A stretch of DNA of 64,000 bases, taken from NCBI GenBank assembly GCA_965240365.1, contig OZ251218.1, forward strand, positions 1,984,001 through 2,048,000, in the 5' to 3' direction. This document shows positions 40,732 to 50,213 of the stretch, in pieces (the stretch's first letter is position 1; each line of letters begins with the position of its first letter). Source of the DNA: G965240365 sp965240365 (GTDB taxonomy: Bacteria; Pseudomonadota; Gammaproteobacteria; Eutrophobiales; Eutrophobiaceae). The notes under the pieces are model-generated. The model was given only the letters and a program-made list of their open reading frames with translations. It was not told where the DNA came from and ran no database searches. The position numbers and the translations under genes were made by a program.

Positions 40732-42723
40732 ATGAAATCACTCCCGGATACAGCCAATATTCTGCTAAGCGCCGAGGCGCGCTCGGCGCCCGGCTCGACC
40801 GTGGAGGCCTGGGAGCAGTTTATCGCCACCGGCGAATTCCCGACCCGGCGGCCGCGCGCGGTCATCGCCACAAGCTGGCAGCGGTGCCGCAGCATCGGCC
40901 TCAATCCCCATGCGGAACGCGCGCGCGTGGTCATTTCACACGATGAAATCGAGGCCAGATTACACAAGGAAAATTTCGGCCTGTCGGGCCGGGCGGTGCT
41001 GGACCGGATGGCGCATACGGTGGAGGGCACGGGCCATGTGATTGTGCTGGCCGACAAGGCCGGACGCATACTGTATTCGGTCGGGCACCGCCGGATTCAG
41101 GATCGGCTGGAATCGATCAATTTCCGGCCCGGCGGCGCCTGGGGCGAGGAAGTGGCCGGCCCCAACGGGATCGGCACCTCGCTGGCGCTGGGCAAGCCGG
41201 AGGTGATCATGGGCGCGGAGCATTACTGCGCGGGCTGGCAGCCGTGGGCCTGTTATGGCGCGCCGGTTTATAATCCGGGCGACCACTCGATCATGGGCTG
41301 CGTGGACATCACCGGCCCGGCCGGCAAGGCCCAGGACGAGGTCATGGCCCTGGCCGTCTCCATCGCGCACTCGGTTGAATTTTGCCTGTCGGCCACCTTG
41401 CTGCGCCGGCGCGAGGCATTGCGCGAGGTGTTTCTGTCCCTGTCCGGGCGTTTCCCCGATGACGCCCTGCTGTTGCTGGATGATACCGGCAATATCACGG
41501 CCGCAAACGATATGGCGCGCGAACTGCTGGCCCTGACCAGCCCCGCCCTGTTGCGGGGCTTCAAGCAACTCTATCCCGAATTAAGCCTCAAGGCCGTCCA
41601 ATGCCTGTTGTCCGGGCTGGAAGCGGAATGCCGCGTGAACCTCTATCACTGCATCACGGGCGCCGTCCGCTGTGTGCTGCAACCGGTGACAGACAAGGGC
41701 GAGCGCATCGGCTGCGCGCTGCTGTTTCCCTCGGGCAGGGTCGTGAACCGCCCGCCGGCCGAACACCACGCGCGCCCCGCGCCGGCCGCCGGCGAATACG
41801 GTTTCGACCGACTGATCGGCGCTTCCGCGGCCTTTAAAAAATGCGTCAATATGGCCCGCATGGCGGCCGCGGACAAGCGGCACAACAGCGTGCTGTTGAC
41901 TGGCGAGACCGGCGTCGGCAAGACATTCATCGCGCGCGCCATCCATGCCGGCGGCCTCGCGCGGCAAGGTCCCTTTGTGGCGGTAAACTGCGCCGGCCTG
42001 TGCGCCGGCCGGCTTGCAGGCCAGTTGCGCGCTCAGATAGAGGCGGCGGACAACGCGGCCGGGGCAGCCCGGCCCGCGGCGATTCCCGGCCCTGTAAAAG
42101 GCACATTATTTCTGGATGAGGTTGACGCGCTTGGCCCGACCTTACAGGCGGAACTGGCGCGGTTCCTGGATAATGAGGCGGAGGCGGGCGTCGCGGCCGG
42201 GTCTGGCCTCCGGATCATCGCCACGGCCACAACGGAATTGTCGCGCGCCGTTGAACAGGGCCGTTTCAGGCGCGATTTGCTGCACCGGCTCAATGTGATC
42301 GGCATCCAGACGCCCGCGCTCAGGCAGCGGGACGCGGACAGCCTGATCCTGCTTCGGCATTTCATTAAACAGGAGGCCAACAAGGCCGGCAAGGACGGGC
42401 TGGAACTGAGCGGGGATGTCACGCAACGGCTGATTTGCTATGATTGGCCCGGCAACCTCAGGGAATTACGCAATCTCAGCGCGCGCTGGGTGCTTATGAT
42501 CAAGGGGCGGCGCGTCGGCCTGCCGGATTTGCCGGAACGCATACGATTTTATGAGAAAACGGCAACGGAGGCGGACGCCTCGACAATACGCTCTGTCGAG
42601 GATGCGTTGATCCGTAAAACCCTGGCCGAGATGGACGGCAATGTCAGCAAAACGGCGAGAGTCCTCGGCATCAACCGATCCACGATCTACCGCCATAATC
42701 TGCGTTGCCGGAAGAATTCATAA
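40732..42723 (+). CDS. AcoR-like regulator with a degenerate AAA+ domain lacking the GAFTGA loop
   Basis: A 663-residue bacterial enhancer-binding-type protein. N-terminal GAF domain (about 60-220; GAWGEEVAGPNGIGTSLA, GAEHYCAGWQPWACYGAPVY) as in AcoR, then a PAS-like domain (about 225-330). The AAA+ domain starts at YGFDRLIGASAAFKKCV with Walker A GETGVGKTFIARAIH and Walker B GTLFLDEVDAL, then RRDLLHRLNV and DWPGNLRELRN. The segment that should hold ESELFG and GAFTGA is replaced by an Ala-rich stretch (LAGQLRAQIEAADNAAG). The Fis-type HTH is at the end (GNVSKTARVLGINRSTIYRH). It lies directly upstream of acs and probably senses a small molecule to control it, but likely not through sigma-54. 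Confidence 0.85.
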   Translation: MKSLPDTANILLSAEARSAPGSTVEAWEQFIATGEFPTRRPRAVIATSWQRCRSIGLNPHAERARVVISHDEIEARLHKENFGLSGRAVLDRMAHTVEGTGHVIVLADKAGRILYSVGHRRIQDRLESINFRPGGAWGEEVAGPNGIGTSLALGKPEVIMGAEHYCAGWQPWACYGAPVYNPGDHSIMGCVDITGPAGKAQDEVMALAVSIAHSVEFCLSATLLRRREALREVFLSLSGRFPDDALLLLDDTGNITAANDMARELLALTSPALLRGFKQLYPELSLKAVQCLLSGLEAECRVNLYHCITGAVRCVLQPVTDKGERIGCALLFPSGRVVNRPPAEHHARPAPAAGEYGFDRLIGASAAFKKCVNMARMAAADKRHNSVLLTGETGVGKTFIARAIHAGGLARQGPFVAVNCAGLCAGRLAGQLRAQIEAADNAAGAARPAAIPGPVKGTLFLDEVDALGPTLQAELARFLDNEAEAGVAAGSGLRIIATATTELSRAVEQGRFRRDLLHRLNVIGIQTPALRQRDADSLILLRHFIKQEANKAGKDGLELSGDVTQRLICYDWPGNLRELRNLSARWVLMIKGRRVGLPDLPERIRFYEKTATEADASTIRSVEDALIRKTLAEMDGNVSKTARVLGINRSTIYRHNLRCRKNS

Positions 42724-42812
42724 ACCCCCGCCTTATGCCGGGGAAGAGAGAGGGGGCGGTGTCAACTACCGACATCGCATTTACCATAAATCTATAACAA
42801 GAGTGACAAGCC

Positions 42813-44756
42813 ATGTCTGAGAATAAAGTCTATGCCGTACCCGCTGAACTGGCGCAAAGCGCATTGATCAACGCGGAGCAATACCGGGCGATGTATGACC
42901 GGTCCATCAACGATGCCGACGCCTTCTGGGCCGAACAGGCCGAGGTATTTCTGAGTTGGTCCAAAAAATGGGACAAGGTGCAAGAATGGGATTATTCGAG
43001 CGCCGATATCCAGTGGTTTCTGGGCGGCAGGCTGAATGTCTCCTATAACTGCCTGGACCGGCACCTGGCCACGCGCGCCGAGCAGGTGGCGATCATCTGG
43101 GAAGGCGATGACCCGGAAGAAGATCGGCAGATTACCTATCAGGCGCTGTATGAAGCGGTCTGCCGCTTCGCCAACGCCCTGAAGGCGCGCGGCGTTAAAA
43201 AAGGCGATCGCGTTTGCCTTTATCTGCCGATGATCCCGGAGGCGGCGGTGGCCATGCTGGCCTGCACCCGTATCGGCGCGGTGCATTCCATCGTGTTTGG
43301 CGGCTTCTCGCCGGACGCCCTGCGCGACCGTATCAATGATTCCGATTGCCGGGTCCTGATCACCAGCGATTACGGCCTGCGCGGCAAGAAACAGGTCCCG
43401 CTAAAGGCCAACGCCGACCGGGCGCTGGCCGGCTGCCCCAATGTGCATAGCTGTGTGGTGGTGCGGCGCACCGGCGGCGATATTAGCTGGCATGAGGGGC
43501 GCGATGTCTGGTACCACGACCTGGTCGAGGCCGCCTCGGCCACTTGCCCGGCCGAGGACATGGACTCGGAAGACCCGCTCTTTATTCTCTATACCTCCGG
43601 TTCGACCGGCAAGCCCAAGGGCGTGCTGCACACCACCGGCGGTTATCTGCTGCACGCCGCCATCACCCATAAATATGTGTTTGACTACCAGGAAGGCGAT
43701 ATTTACTGGTGTACGGCCGATGTCGGCTGGGTCACGGGCCATTCCTATATCGTTTACGGGCCGCTGGCCAACGGCGCGACCTCGCTGATGTTTGAGGGCG
43801 TGCCGACCTTTCCCGACGCCAGCCGCTTCTGGCAGGTGGTCGATAAATGGCGGGTCAATTCCTTTTATACCGCGCCGACGGCTATTCGCATGCTGATGGG
43901 ACAGGGCGATGAATTCGTGAACCGCACCGGCCGCCGGAGCCTGCGGATCCTGGGCACCGTGGGCGAACCCATCAACCCCGAGGCCTGGGAATGGTACTAC
44001 CATGTGGTCGGCAACGGTAACTGTCCGGTGGTCGATACCTGGTGGCAGACCGAGACGGGCGGCCATTTGATCACGCCCCTGCCCGGCGCGACAGCGCTCA
44101 AGCCCGGTTCCGCCAGCCTGCCGTTTTTCGGGGTCGAACCCTGCCTCGTGGACGAGCATGGCAATGAACTGGAAGGCGCCGCCGAGGGCGCCTTGTGCAT
44201 CAAGCGCCCCTGGCCGGGCCAGATGCGCACCGTCTATGGCGATCATGAGCGCTTTATTGAGACCTATTTCAAAATGTTTCCCGGCAAATACTTCAGCGGT
44301 GACGGCGCGCGCCGGGATGAAGACGGCTATTACTGGATCACGGGCCGCATTGATGATGTTATCAACGTCTCCGGCCATCGCATGGGCACCGCCGAAGTCG
44401 AGAGCGCGCTGGTATTGCATGACGCGGTCGCGGAGGCCGCGGTGGTGGGCTATCCGCATGAGATCAAGGGCCAGGGCATCTACGCCTATGTGACCCTGAT
44501 GAATGATGCCGAACCCACGCCGGAGTTGCAGACGGAACTGGTGCGACATGTGCGGAAAGAGATCGGCCCCATCGCCAGCCCGGATGTGATCCAGTGGGCG
44601 CCCGGCCTGCCCAAGACGCGATCGGGCAAGATCATGCGCCGCATCCTGCGCAAGGTGGCGGCCGATGAGGTCGACGCCCTGGGCGATACCAGCACCCTGG
44701 CGGATCCGTCCGTGGTCGATAACCTGATCGAAAACCGGGTAAACAAGGCTTCATAA
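42813..44756 (+). CDS. acs: Acetyl-CoA synthetase
   Basis: A 647-residue AMP-forming acetate-CoA ligase. Key motifs: YTSGSTGKPKGVLHTTGGYL (P-loop, about 253-272), WWQTETGGHLITPLPG (A5), YYWITGRIDDVINVSGHRMG (A8 hinge) and KTRSGKIMRRILRKVA with the acetylatable Lys. It activates acetate for the TCA or glyoxylate routes and makes pyrophosphate. The next gene, a pyrophosphatase, begins immediately after its stop. A weak TATAAC -10 lies about 22 bases before the ATG; no -24/-12 promoter was found. Confidence 0.97.
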   Translation: MSENKVYAVPAELAQSALINAEQYRAMYDRSINDADAFWAEQAEVFLSWSKKWDKVQEWDYSSADIQWFLGGRLNVSYNCLDRHLATRAEQVAIIWEGDDPEEDRQITYQALYEAVCRFANALKARGVKKGDRVCLYLPMIPEAAVAMLACTRIGAVHSIVFGGFSPDALRDRINDSDCRVLITSDYGLRGKKQVPLKANADRALAGCPNVHSCVVVRRTGGDISWHEGRDVWYHDLVEAASATCPAEDMDSEDPLFILYTSGSTGKPKGVLHTTGGYLLHAAITHKYVFDYQEGDIYWCTADVGWVTGHSYIVYGPLANGATSLMFEGVPTFPDASRFWQVVDKWRVNSFYTAPTAIRMLMGQGDEFVNRTGRRSLRILGTVGEPINPEAWEWYYHVVGNGNCPVVDTWWQTETGGHLITPLPGATALKPGSASLPFFGVEPCLVDEHGNELEGAAEGALCIKRPWPGQMRTVYGDHERFIETYFKMFPGKYFSGDGARRDEDGYYWITGRIDDVINVSGHRMGTAEVESALVLHDAVAEAAVVGYPHEIKGQGIYAYVTLMNDAEPTPELQTELVRHVRKEIGPIASPDVIQWAPGLPKTRSGKIMRRILRKVAADEVDALGDTSTLADPSVVDNLIENRVNKAS

Positions 44757-45305
44757 ATGAATCTGGACAGGGTGACGGCCGGCCGCAATCCGCCCGCCGA
44801 AGTCAATGTCGTGGTTGAGATCCCGATCCACGGGCCGCCCGTAAAATATGAACTGGACAAGGAAAGCGGGGCGATGTTTGTGGATCGCTTCCTCAACACC
44901 TCGATGCATTACCCCTGCAATTACGGCTATATCCCGAAGACCCTGTCCAAAGACGGAGACCCGGTTGATGTCATCGTCATGACGCCGATGCCGATCATCC
45001 ACGGCGCCGTTATTCCCTGCCGGCCTATCGGCGTGCTGAAAATGACCGATGAGGCCGGCGATGACAGCAAGATCATGGCCATCCCGCTGGAATCGGTCTC
45101 CCGCTTTAACCGCAACGTCAATTCCTACCGCGATGTTCAGCCCGCCCTGCTGAATCAGATCACCCATTTTTTTGAACATTACAAAGACCTCGAACCCAAT
45201 AAATGGGTCCAGGTCAACGGCTGGGCCGAGGCCGCCGAGGCCAAACAAGAGATCACCGAGGCCATGGCCGCGTTTGCCTCTTCGTCCGAGGAATTACATT
45301 ATTAG
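44757..45305 (+). CDS. ppa: Inorganic pyrophosphatase
   Basis: A 182-residue family I soluble pyrophosphatase. Metal-site residues are in YGYIPKTLSKDGDPVDVIVM (with the D-G-D-P-x-D motif), then the conserved CRPIGVLKMTDEAGDDSKIMAIP and HFFEHYKDLEP. The start is adjacent to the acs stop (TAA then ATG), so its translation is probably coupled and it would pull the acs reaction forward. Confidence 0.96.
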   Translation: MNLDRVTAGRNPPAEVNVVVEIPIHGPPVKYELDKESGAMFVDRFLNTSMHYPCNYGYIPKTLSKDGDPVDVIVMTPMPIIHGAVIPCRPIGVLKMTDEAGDDSKIMAIPLESVSRFNRNVNSYRDVQPALLNQITHFFEHYKDLEPNKWVQVNGWAEAAEAKQEITEAMAAFASSSEELHY

Positions 45306-45316
45306 GCGGGGGCCGG

Positions 45317-48115
45317 CTATCCATTCAAAACGGACAGCTTGTTTTGGTCAATAAACCCGGTCAGGGCCTGATGCTCAAGCGGCGGCGAGATGATGTCGCC
45401 CTGGATGTAATCACAGCCGAGTGAGCGGAGCGCGGCAAATTGCTTTTTGTCGGCCACGCCATTGATCATAACGTCCATCCCCAGGGTATGGATAAAATCA
45501 ATGCGCGCCTTTAGATAATCTCGTTCATTGTCATTTTTTATATCTGCAACAGGGTGAAGTTGCACGGCAGTAACCTGTAGTTCAAGCAGTTTGCGGCCGG
45601 GAATTGGGTCAGGGTCATCCAGTGCGGCGACCAGTCCGATATTTTTTTGCTTCAGGGTCGTTAGGGCTGCAATATCCTGTTTCGTCAGTACGGCAATGGC
45701 AGCGCCGGGGAGCTTTATCTGCAAGCTGTGCGGGTCATCCGCGCGGCCGGAAAGCAACGGTTCAAGCCGGGATTGAAGTTCTTCCGGCAATACTTTTTCG
45801 CCGCAGAGGCGGATCACCAGAGACAGACCTTGTCTGAAGCGGGATTGGCCGGCCCAGGCCCGGATCTGCCCGGCAACGGCGGAGACCAGCCATTGATTCA
45901 GGCGGGCCGCGACCCCGGGTTCTGCCGTTACGGAGGCAAAGGTATCGGCCGATAGTTTGCCCTTTCTGGGATGCTCCCAGAACAATTGTATTTCAAGGCC
46001 GGTGACGGCCTTTTCTTTCAGGCCGGCAATGGGTTGATAGCCTACCGAGAGCGCATCGTTATCAAGGGCATGACAGAGCTCATTTTCCATCCGGTCCGTC
46101 ACGTACAGCCGGGTGTTTATTGCCTCGTCAGAGATTTCGTAGCGTGAACCGCCCAGCGATTTGGCCCGATTCAGCGCGCTGTAGGCATCCTGGATCAGCG
46201 CGTCCCTGTTTTTTTCAGTATCTTCACTGATCGAGATACCGATACTCGCGGTTAAATAGGTCTCGGCCCGGTTTATTTTTACCGGTTGCAGAAACCCGCG
46301 CTGAATCTTTCCGGCCATTTTCCGGACGGCATCGGCCGTTTCGATATGTTCCATCAGGATGCCGAACTCGCCCGGTTCATTAAACATGCAAAGCGAGTCC
46401 GCCGGCCGGATGGACGCGGCCAGCCGTTCGCAGACATCCAGAATAATCTGATCGATGATCGTGGCGGAATAACGATCCTTGAGTTTGTTGAAGCGATCGA
46501 TATGGAGAATCAACAAGGCAAATTCATAATCCTTAACGGTGTTATGTTTGGTGACGGCTCGGTCCAGGCGATCCATAAACAGGTATTTTTGCGGCAGCTT
46601 TAATCTGGTTTTATACAGGATGTTTTCGGTATCCCGGATAAAATTCCGCTTGTAGTCGGTAATATCGACGATGAGCCCTTCAATGCTCAATAATTCCCCA
46701 TTACTGGAAAAATTCCCCCGGCCCCGTTCCCACACCCATTTTTCAGCGCCGCTTTTGGTGCGGATACGGTAATTGATTTCATAGGCCCTGTTTTCCGCCA
46801 GCGCGGTCTGCACATTGTTCCATACCAGGTCCTGATCATTGGGGCTGATCAGGCTGCCGAAGGTCACGGTTTTATTGATCATATCCGAGGGCAGATAACC
46901 GGTCAGATCCAGGCAGCCGGCGCTGACGAACTCCATGGTCCACTGGCGATCATTGCGGCCCCGGTAAACCAGGCCGCAGAGGTTATCGATCAACGTGGAC
47001 AGGGTGCGGTAGTTGGCCTGACGCAGGCCGTATTCGCGTACGCGCTCGGTAATATCCGAAATGACACCGGCCAGATAGCGTTTCTTGTCGAGCGGGTCGA
47101 TATAGGTATTGGCCCGCATATTGCCCCAGCAGAGATGATCATCGCGGGTCAAAAAACGGAGTCTGAGCGCGGCATGGGAGGGATTGTTTTTGTAGATCTC
47201 CCGCATAAAGTCCGCGCACTGCCTTTTATCATCAGGATGGATATAGCGCAGCATATCCATCCCCAGCGTGGCCGCGACCGTAAACCCGGTCAGCCTTTCC
47301 CACTCGGCATTCAGATAAACCCATTGGCCTCTCTCATTGACCTGAAACAGGGTCTGGTGCAGGCCATCAAGCAGGGCCGGGTTGTCTGGCCGGGGCGCTA
47401 CGGCAGTTTGCGCCGGCCTGGCGGCATTGGCCGCGCCGGGTTTTACTTTTTTATCCAGCGGAGAGTTGCTATAACCCTGTTCGATCGCCCACAGGGCGAC
47501 TTCCAGCCGTGAGCCAAGCTGCAATTTGCGCAGCATGTTCTTGACATGAACCTTAACGGTGCCTTCGGTAATGCCGAGCGCCCTGGCGATCAGTTTATTG
47601 CTCATGCCCTTGACGATGAGTTTGACAATCTCCCGTTCCCGTTCGGAAAGTTTGTTGAAATCGGCGGCGGGCGGGGGCTTGTTTTCCCGAACGGAGTGGG
47701 CCAGCAGCCGGGTCAGGTTATCATCGATCACGATCTCGCCGTTGATGGCGCTTCTTAATTTTGCGACGATGAGTTCCGGTTCGGTATCCTTTAACAGATA
47801 ACCATCGGCGCCGCTTCTGAGCGCGGTCAAAAAATTTTCTTCCGTATCGGAGACGGTCAGCATGATAATGATGGAATCCATCGCGGCCTTTTTCAGGGCG
47901 GTCAATGCCTGTATGCCGTTCATGTCTTTCATGTTTAAATCCAGCAATATCAGATCCGGCTCGTGCCGCAGGGATAACTCAACGCCCTCGGTGCCGGCCG
48001 CCGCCTCGCCGATCACTTTAAAATCGGTCTGGCCGTTTAATAATTCGGTGACGCCCTTGCGAAACAGGGGGTGATCGTCGATGATGATGACCTTGCGGCA
48101 GTTTTTTGCAGGCAT
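45317..48115 (-). CDS. NarL-type response regulator fused to PAS-PAS and degenerate GGDEF-EAL domains
   Basis: A 932-residue single chain. Order: receiver (8-122; VIIIDDHPLFRKGV, phospho-Asp in LILLDLNMKDMNG, LLKDTEPEL), LuxR/NarL HTH (about 150-215; LSEREREIVKLIVKGMSNKL, ITEGTVKVHVKNMLRKL), a Pro/Ala linker, PAS (about 245-350, with ISDITERV), PAS (about 365-490), GGDEF (about 505-655) and EAL (about 675-925). The GGDEF signature reads EPGEF and EAL reads EIQ, and catalytic acidic residues of EAL are largely missing. So cyclic-di-GMP synthesis or hydrolysis is unlikely; binding or scaffold roles remain possible. It starts 3 bases after the kinase gene stop. Confidence 0.85.
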   Translation of the reverse strand: MPAKNCRKVIIIDDHPLFRKGVTELLNGQTDFKVIGEAAAGTEGVELSLRHEPDLILLDLNMKDMNGIQALTALKKAAMDSIIIMLTVSDTEENFLTALRSGADGYLLKDTEPELIVAKLRSAINGEIVIDDNLTRLLAHSVRENKPPPAADFNKLSEREREIVKLIVKGMSNKLIARALGITEGTVKVHVKNMLRKLQLGSRLEVALWAIEQGYSNSPLDKKVKPGAANAARPAQTAVAPRPDNPALLDGLHQTLFQVNERGQWVYLNAEWERLTGFTVAATLGMDMLRYIHPDDKRQCADFMREIYKNNPSHAALRLRFLTRDDHLCWGNMRANTYIDPLDKKRYLAGVISDITERVREYGLRQANYRTLSTLIDNLCGLVYRGRNDRQWTMEFVSAGCLDLTGYLPSDMINKTVTFGSLISPNDQDLVWNNVQTALAENRAYEINYRIRTKSGAEKWVWERGRGNFSSNGELLSIEGLIVDITDYKRNFIRDTENILYKTRLKLPQKYLFMDRLDRAVTKHNTVKDYEFALLILHIDRFNKLKDRYSATIIDQIILDVCERLAASIRPADSLCMFNEPGEFGILMEHIETADAVRKMAGKIQRGFLQPVKINRAETYLTASIGISISEDTEKNRDALIQDAYSALNRAKSLGGSRYEISDEAINTRLYVTDRMENELCHALDNDALSVGYQPIAGLKEKAVTGLEIQLFWEHPRKGKLSADTFASVTAEPGVAARLNQWLVSAVAGQIRAWAGQSRFRQGLSLVIRLCGEKVLPEELQSRLEPLLSGRADDPHSLQIKLPGAAIAVLTKQDIAALTTLKQKNIGLVAALDDPDPIPGRKLLELQVTAVQLHPVADIKNDNERDYLKARIDFIHTLGMDVMINGVADKKQFAALRSLGCDYIQGDIISPPLEHQALTGFIDQNKLSVLNG

Positions 48116-48118
48116 GAT

Positions 48119-49315
48119 TTATACCCGTGAGCCGGCGCTTTTGCCTGAATATTGACCGGCCTGAAAGGTGATTTGCAGACGGGCGCCGCCGGCTTCGCGC
48201 TGGCCGAGACGAATACTGCCGCCGATGGAATGAGCCCGTTCCTGCATGATAATGATGCCGAAATGCCGGTCCGGGTCAGGCACGGCGGGCAGGCCGATAC
48301 CGTCATCCTCTATGCTGACGGTTATCCGGGCCGTGTCGTCATGGCGGATTGATATTAAACAGGCCTTGGCCCGGGAATGGCGCACAACATTGGCCAGGGC
48401 CTCGCGGATGATATGCAATAACTGGGTCTCTTCCATGACCGACAGCGCCTCGGGCGGCAATCTGTTGTCCAGATCAAAGGCAATCCCGCTGCGCCTTGAA
48501 AATTCCTCTACCGAATCCTGTAGGGCCTGGGAAAAGTTTTTGCCGCCGATGGTCAGACGGAAGACCGAGATCAGTTCCCTGAGCTGGCGGTAGGCCAGAT
48601 TCAGGTTGGAACGCAGATCCTCCATGATGGCATCGACTTCCATCGCCTTGCCGCCAGCCCCGGCGCCGATCCCCTCGCCCATGCCGGGCTCATTATCCGC
48701 GAGCCGGGCTTGCAGGCGGCTGGTCTGTATCTTTAAATAGGACAGTGATTGCGCCAGCGAGTCATGCAGTTCCCTGGCGATAACGGCGCGCTCTTCATAT
48801 TGCGTCTGGCGGCGTTTCAGGCGCGCCCTCTGCACGCTGGCGATAATTTCGGCCAGCAGGCCGGCGTGTTCAAGCAACGCGGCGGTCGCGCGCTCGCTTA
48901 ACTCAAGCGCCGGCGCGAGTTTAAGCACCAGCAAGGCCGTTTCCCAGGTCTTCTGCCGCAAGCGGACACAGAGATAATTATATTCGGCTTGCGCTTCCTT
49001 CGCGGATACCGCAACCGGCCCGTCCGCATCGGCCAGGGCAAGCGCCCTGGGCAGTATTTTGGCAGGCGCCTGCGGCCAGTCCGGGTCATCCATATCCGTG
49101 CTGGCCAGCAGGGTCAGGCCGGAAAACGCGCCGGGCTTGATAAACAGGGCGCTGGCCGTGGCCTCGGTCAGGGCGTCTATTTCGCCCAACAGCAGGATCA
49201 GGGGTTCAATGGAAACCGGTTCCTCTATCAATTGCAGCAAGGCGCGCCGGATGACATCCGCCCGCGGCGCCGCCTCGGGCGCGGTCTTTTTTTGCAAGCG
49301 GTTTAAAGTCTGCAT
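48119..49315 (-). CDS. NarX-like soluble sensor histidine kinase
   Basis: A 398-residue HisKA_3 kinase and obvious partner of the downstream regulator. The phospho-acceptor motif is ERAVIARELHDSLAQSLSYL (about 195). The HATPase part has LLHIIREALANVVRHSRAKA, VSIEDDGIGLP and HFGIIIMQERAHSIGGSI. The N-terminal 180 residues resemble the NarX GAF-like region but no transmembrane helix or periplasmic sensor is present, so the signal should be cytoplasmic. I use the ATG at 49315; a TTG at 49360 overlaps the upstream gene. Confidence 0.85.
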   Translation of the reverse strand: MQTLNRLQKKTAPEAAPRADVIRRALLQLIEEPVSIEPLILLLGEIDALTEATASALFIKPGAFSGLTLLASTDMDDPDWPQAPAKILPRALALADADGPVAVSAKEAQAEYNYLCVRLRQKTWETALLVLKLAPALELSERATAALLEHAGLLAEIIASVQRARLKRRQTQYEERAVIARELHDSLAQSLSYLKIQTSRLQARLADNEPGMGEGIGAGAGGKAMEVDAIMEDLRSNLNLAYRQLRELISVFRLTIGGKNFSQALQDSVEEFSRRSGIAFDLDNRLPPEALSVMEETQLLHIIREALANVVRHSRAKACLISIRHDDTARITVSIEDDGIGLPAVPDPDRHFGIIIMQERAHSIGGSIRLGQREAGGARLQITFQAGQYSGKSAGSRV

Positions 49316-49343
49316 TAGAAATGGCGCAAAAGTGTGAAGGCGC

Positions 49344-50213
49344 TTATCTTTCGGCGTCAAGATCCTTTATGGATTGTTGCGGCGTTTGCCGCGCGGACAG
49401 CGATGTATTGCCCTTGGCCAGATGCCAGAAACCACTTTGCCGGATTTCTTCTATAAACGGCGCCCGGCTTTCGAGATGGCCGATGCTCTCATCGGCAAAT
49501 TCCTTCGCCGCCGCTTCGATCTTATATATTTGGGCCAGTTCGGGATGCGCCTTTAAGGCCTCTTCTTTGGGAAGGGACAGGTATGCCCTTTCCAGGGCAT
49601 TCTTTTTAGCTTCTTCCTCGGCAGACAGAATGATCTTATCGCTTTTTGCACTTTCTGCAAGATCGACGCCAAGCGTCTTTGCCTGCCGCGCTATGTAGTC
49701 TTTTTCCGCTATGCCAAGCGCCGTTCGGCGGGCGTGGATGATCTGTTTTTGAATGTCATCCGAGGGCGATTTATCCAGGTTGCCGAGGCGCGCAAAGTGA
49801 CTTCTAAATACCTGCCGCGCTTCATCTATTGGCAGGCCCTTGCTGCGGTTTTTGGGCAGACTGCAATCCTCATCGACCTGCTTGTATTTCTCCGGGTCAT
49901 CGACGATGCCGAGCTTTTGTTCAATCACCGAAAATTCACTCAGGGCCGTCTTCAGGCTGCCTGTCATCATCGGACTATTAGCATAGAATTCTAAATCGTG
50001 TTTAACCAGGGCCTTTTCCAATGCTACTATAAGTTCCGCCTTGCCGTTTCCGCCTATCTCTTTGACTGATACAAGGAGTTTATTTTTTGAATCCGCAACA
50101 ACCCGGGCGCTGGCTACTTGTGTGTGCGCCTCAACGTTGGTCACATCGACCAGCAACAGGTCTTTTAATTTTTCTATCTCTTTCAATCTATTTTTCCAGC
50201 CAGCCGGGGCCAT
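49344..50213 (-). CDS. Protein of unknown function upstream of the kinase
   Basis: A protein of about 289 residues, hydrophilic, mostly helical by composition, without signal peptide or membrane helices. Visible segments: Lys-rich N-terminus (WKNRLKEIEKLKDLLLVDV), ADSKNKLLVSVKEIGGNGKA, an Asp/Glu-rich middle, AEEEAKKNALERAYLSLPKE, and the tail SARQTPQQSIKDLDAER. I recognise no family. The start is ambiguous (ATG at 50240 or 50213, or TTG near 50186), since the N-terminus overlaps the preceding gene. Its end lies 29 bases before the kinase ATG, suggesting one transcript. Confidence 0.6.
   Translation of the reverse strand: MAPAGWKNRLKEIEKLKDLLLVDVTNVEAHTQVASARVVADSKNKLLVSVKEIGGNGKAELIVALEKALVKHDLEFYANSPMMTGSLKTALSEFSVIEQKLGIVDDPEKYKQVDEDCSLPKNRSKGLPIDEARQVFRSHFARLGNLDKSPSDDIQKQIIHARRTALGIAEKDYIARQAKTLGVDLAESAKSDKIILSAEEEAKKNALERAYLSLPKEEALKAHPELAQIYKIEAAAKEFADESIGHLESRAPFIEEIRQSGFWHLAKGNTSLSARQTPQQSIKDLDAER

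Noticed and set aside
42724..42812. Sigma-54 promoter before acs
   Set aside because: No GG-N10-GC pair with proper flanks is present; a weak TATAAC -10 fits a sigma-70 promoter better.
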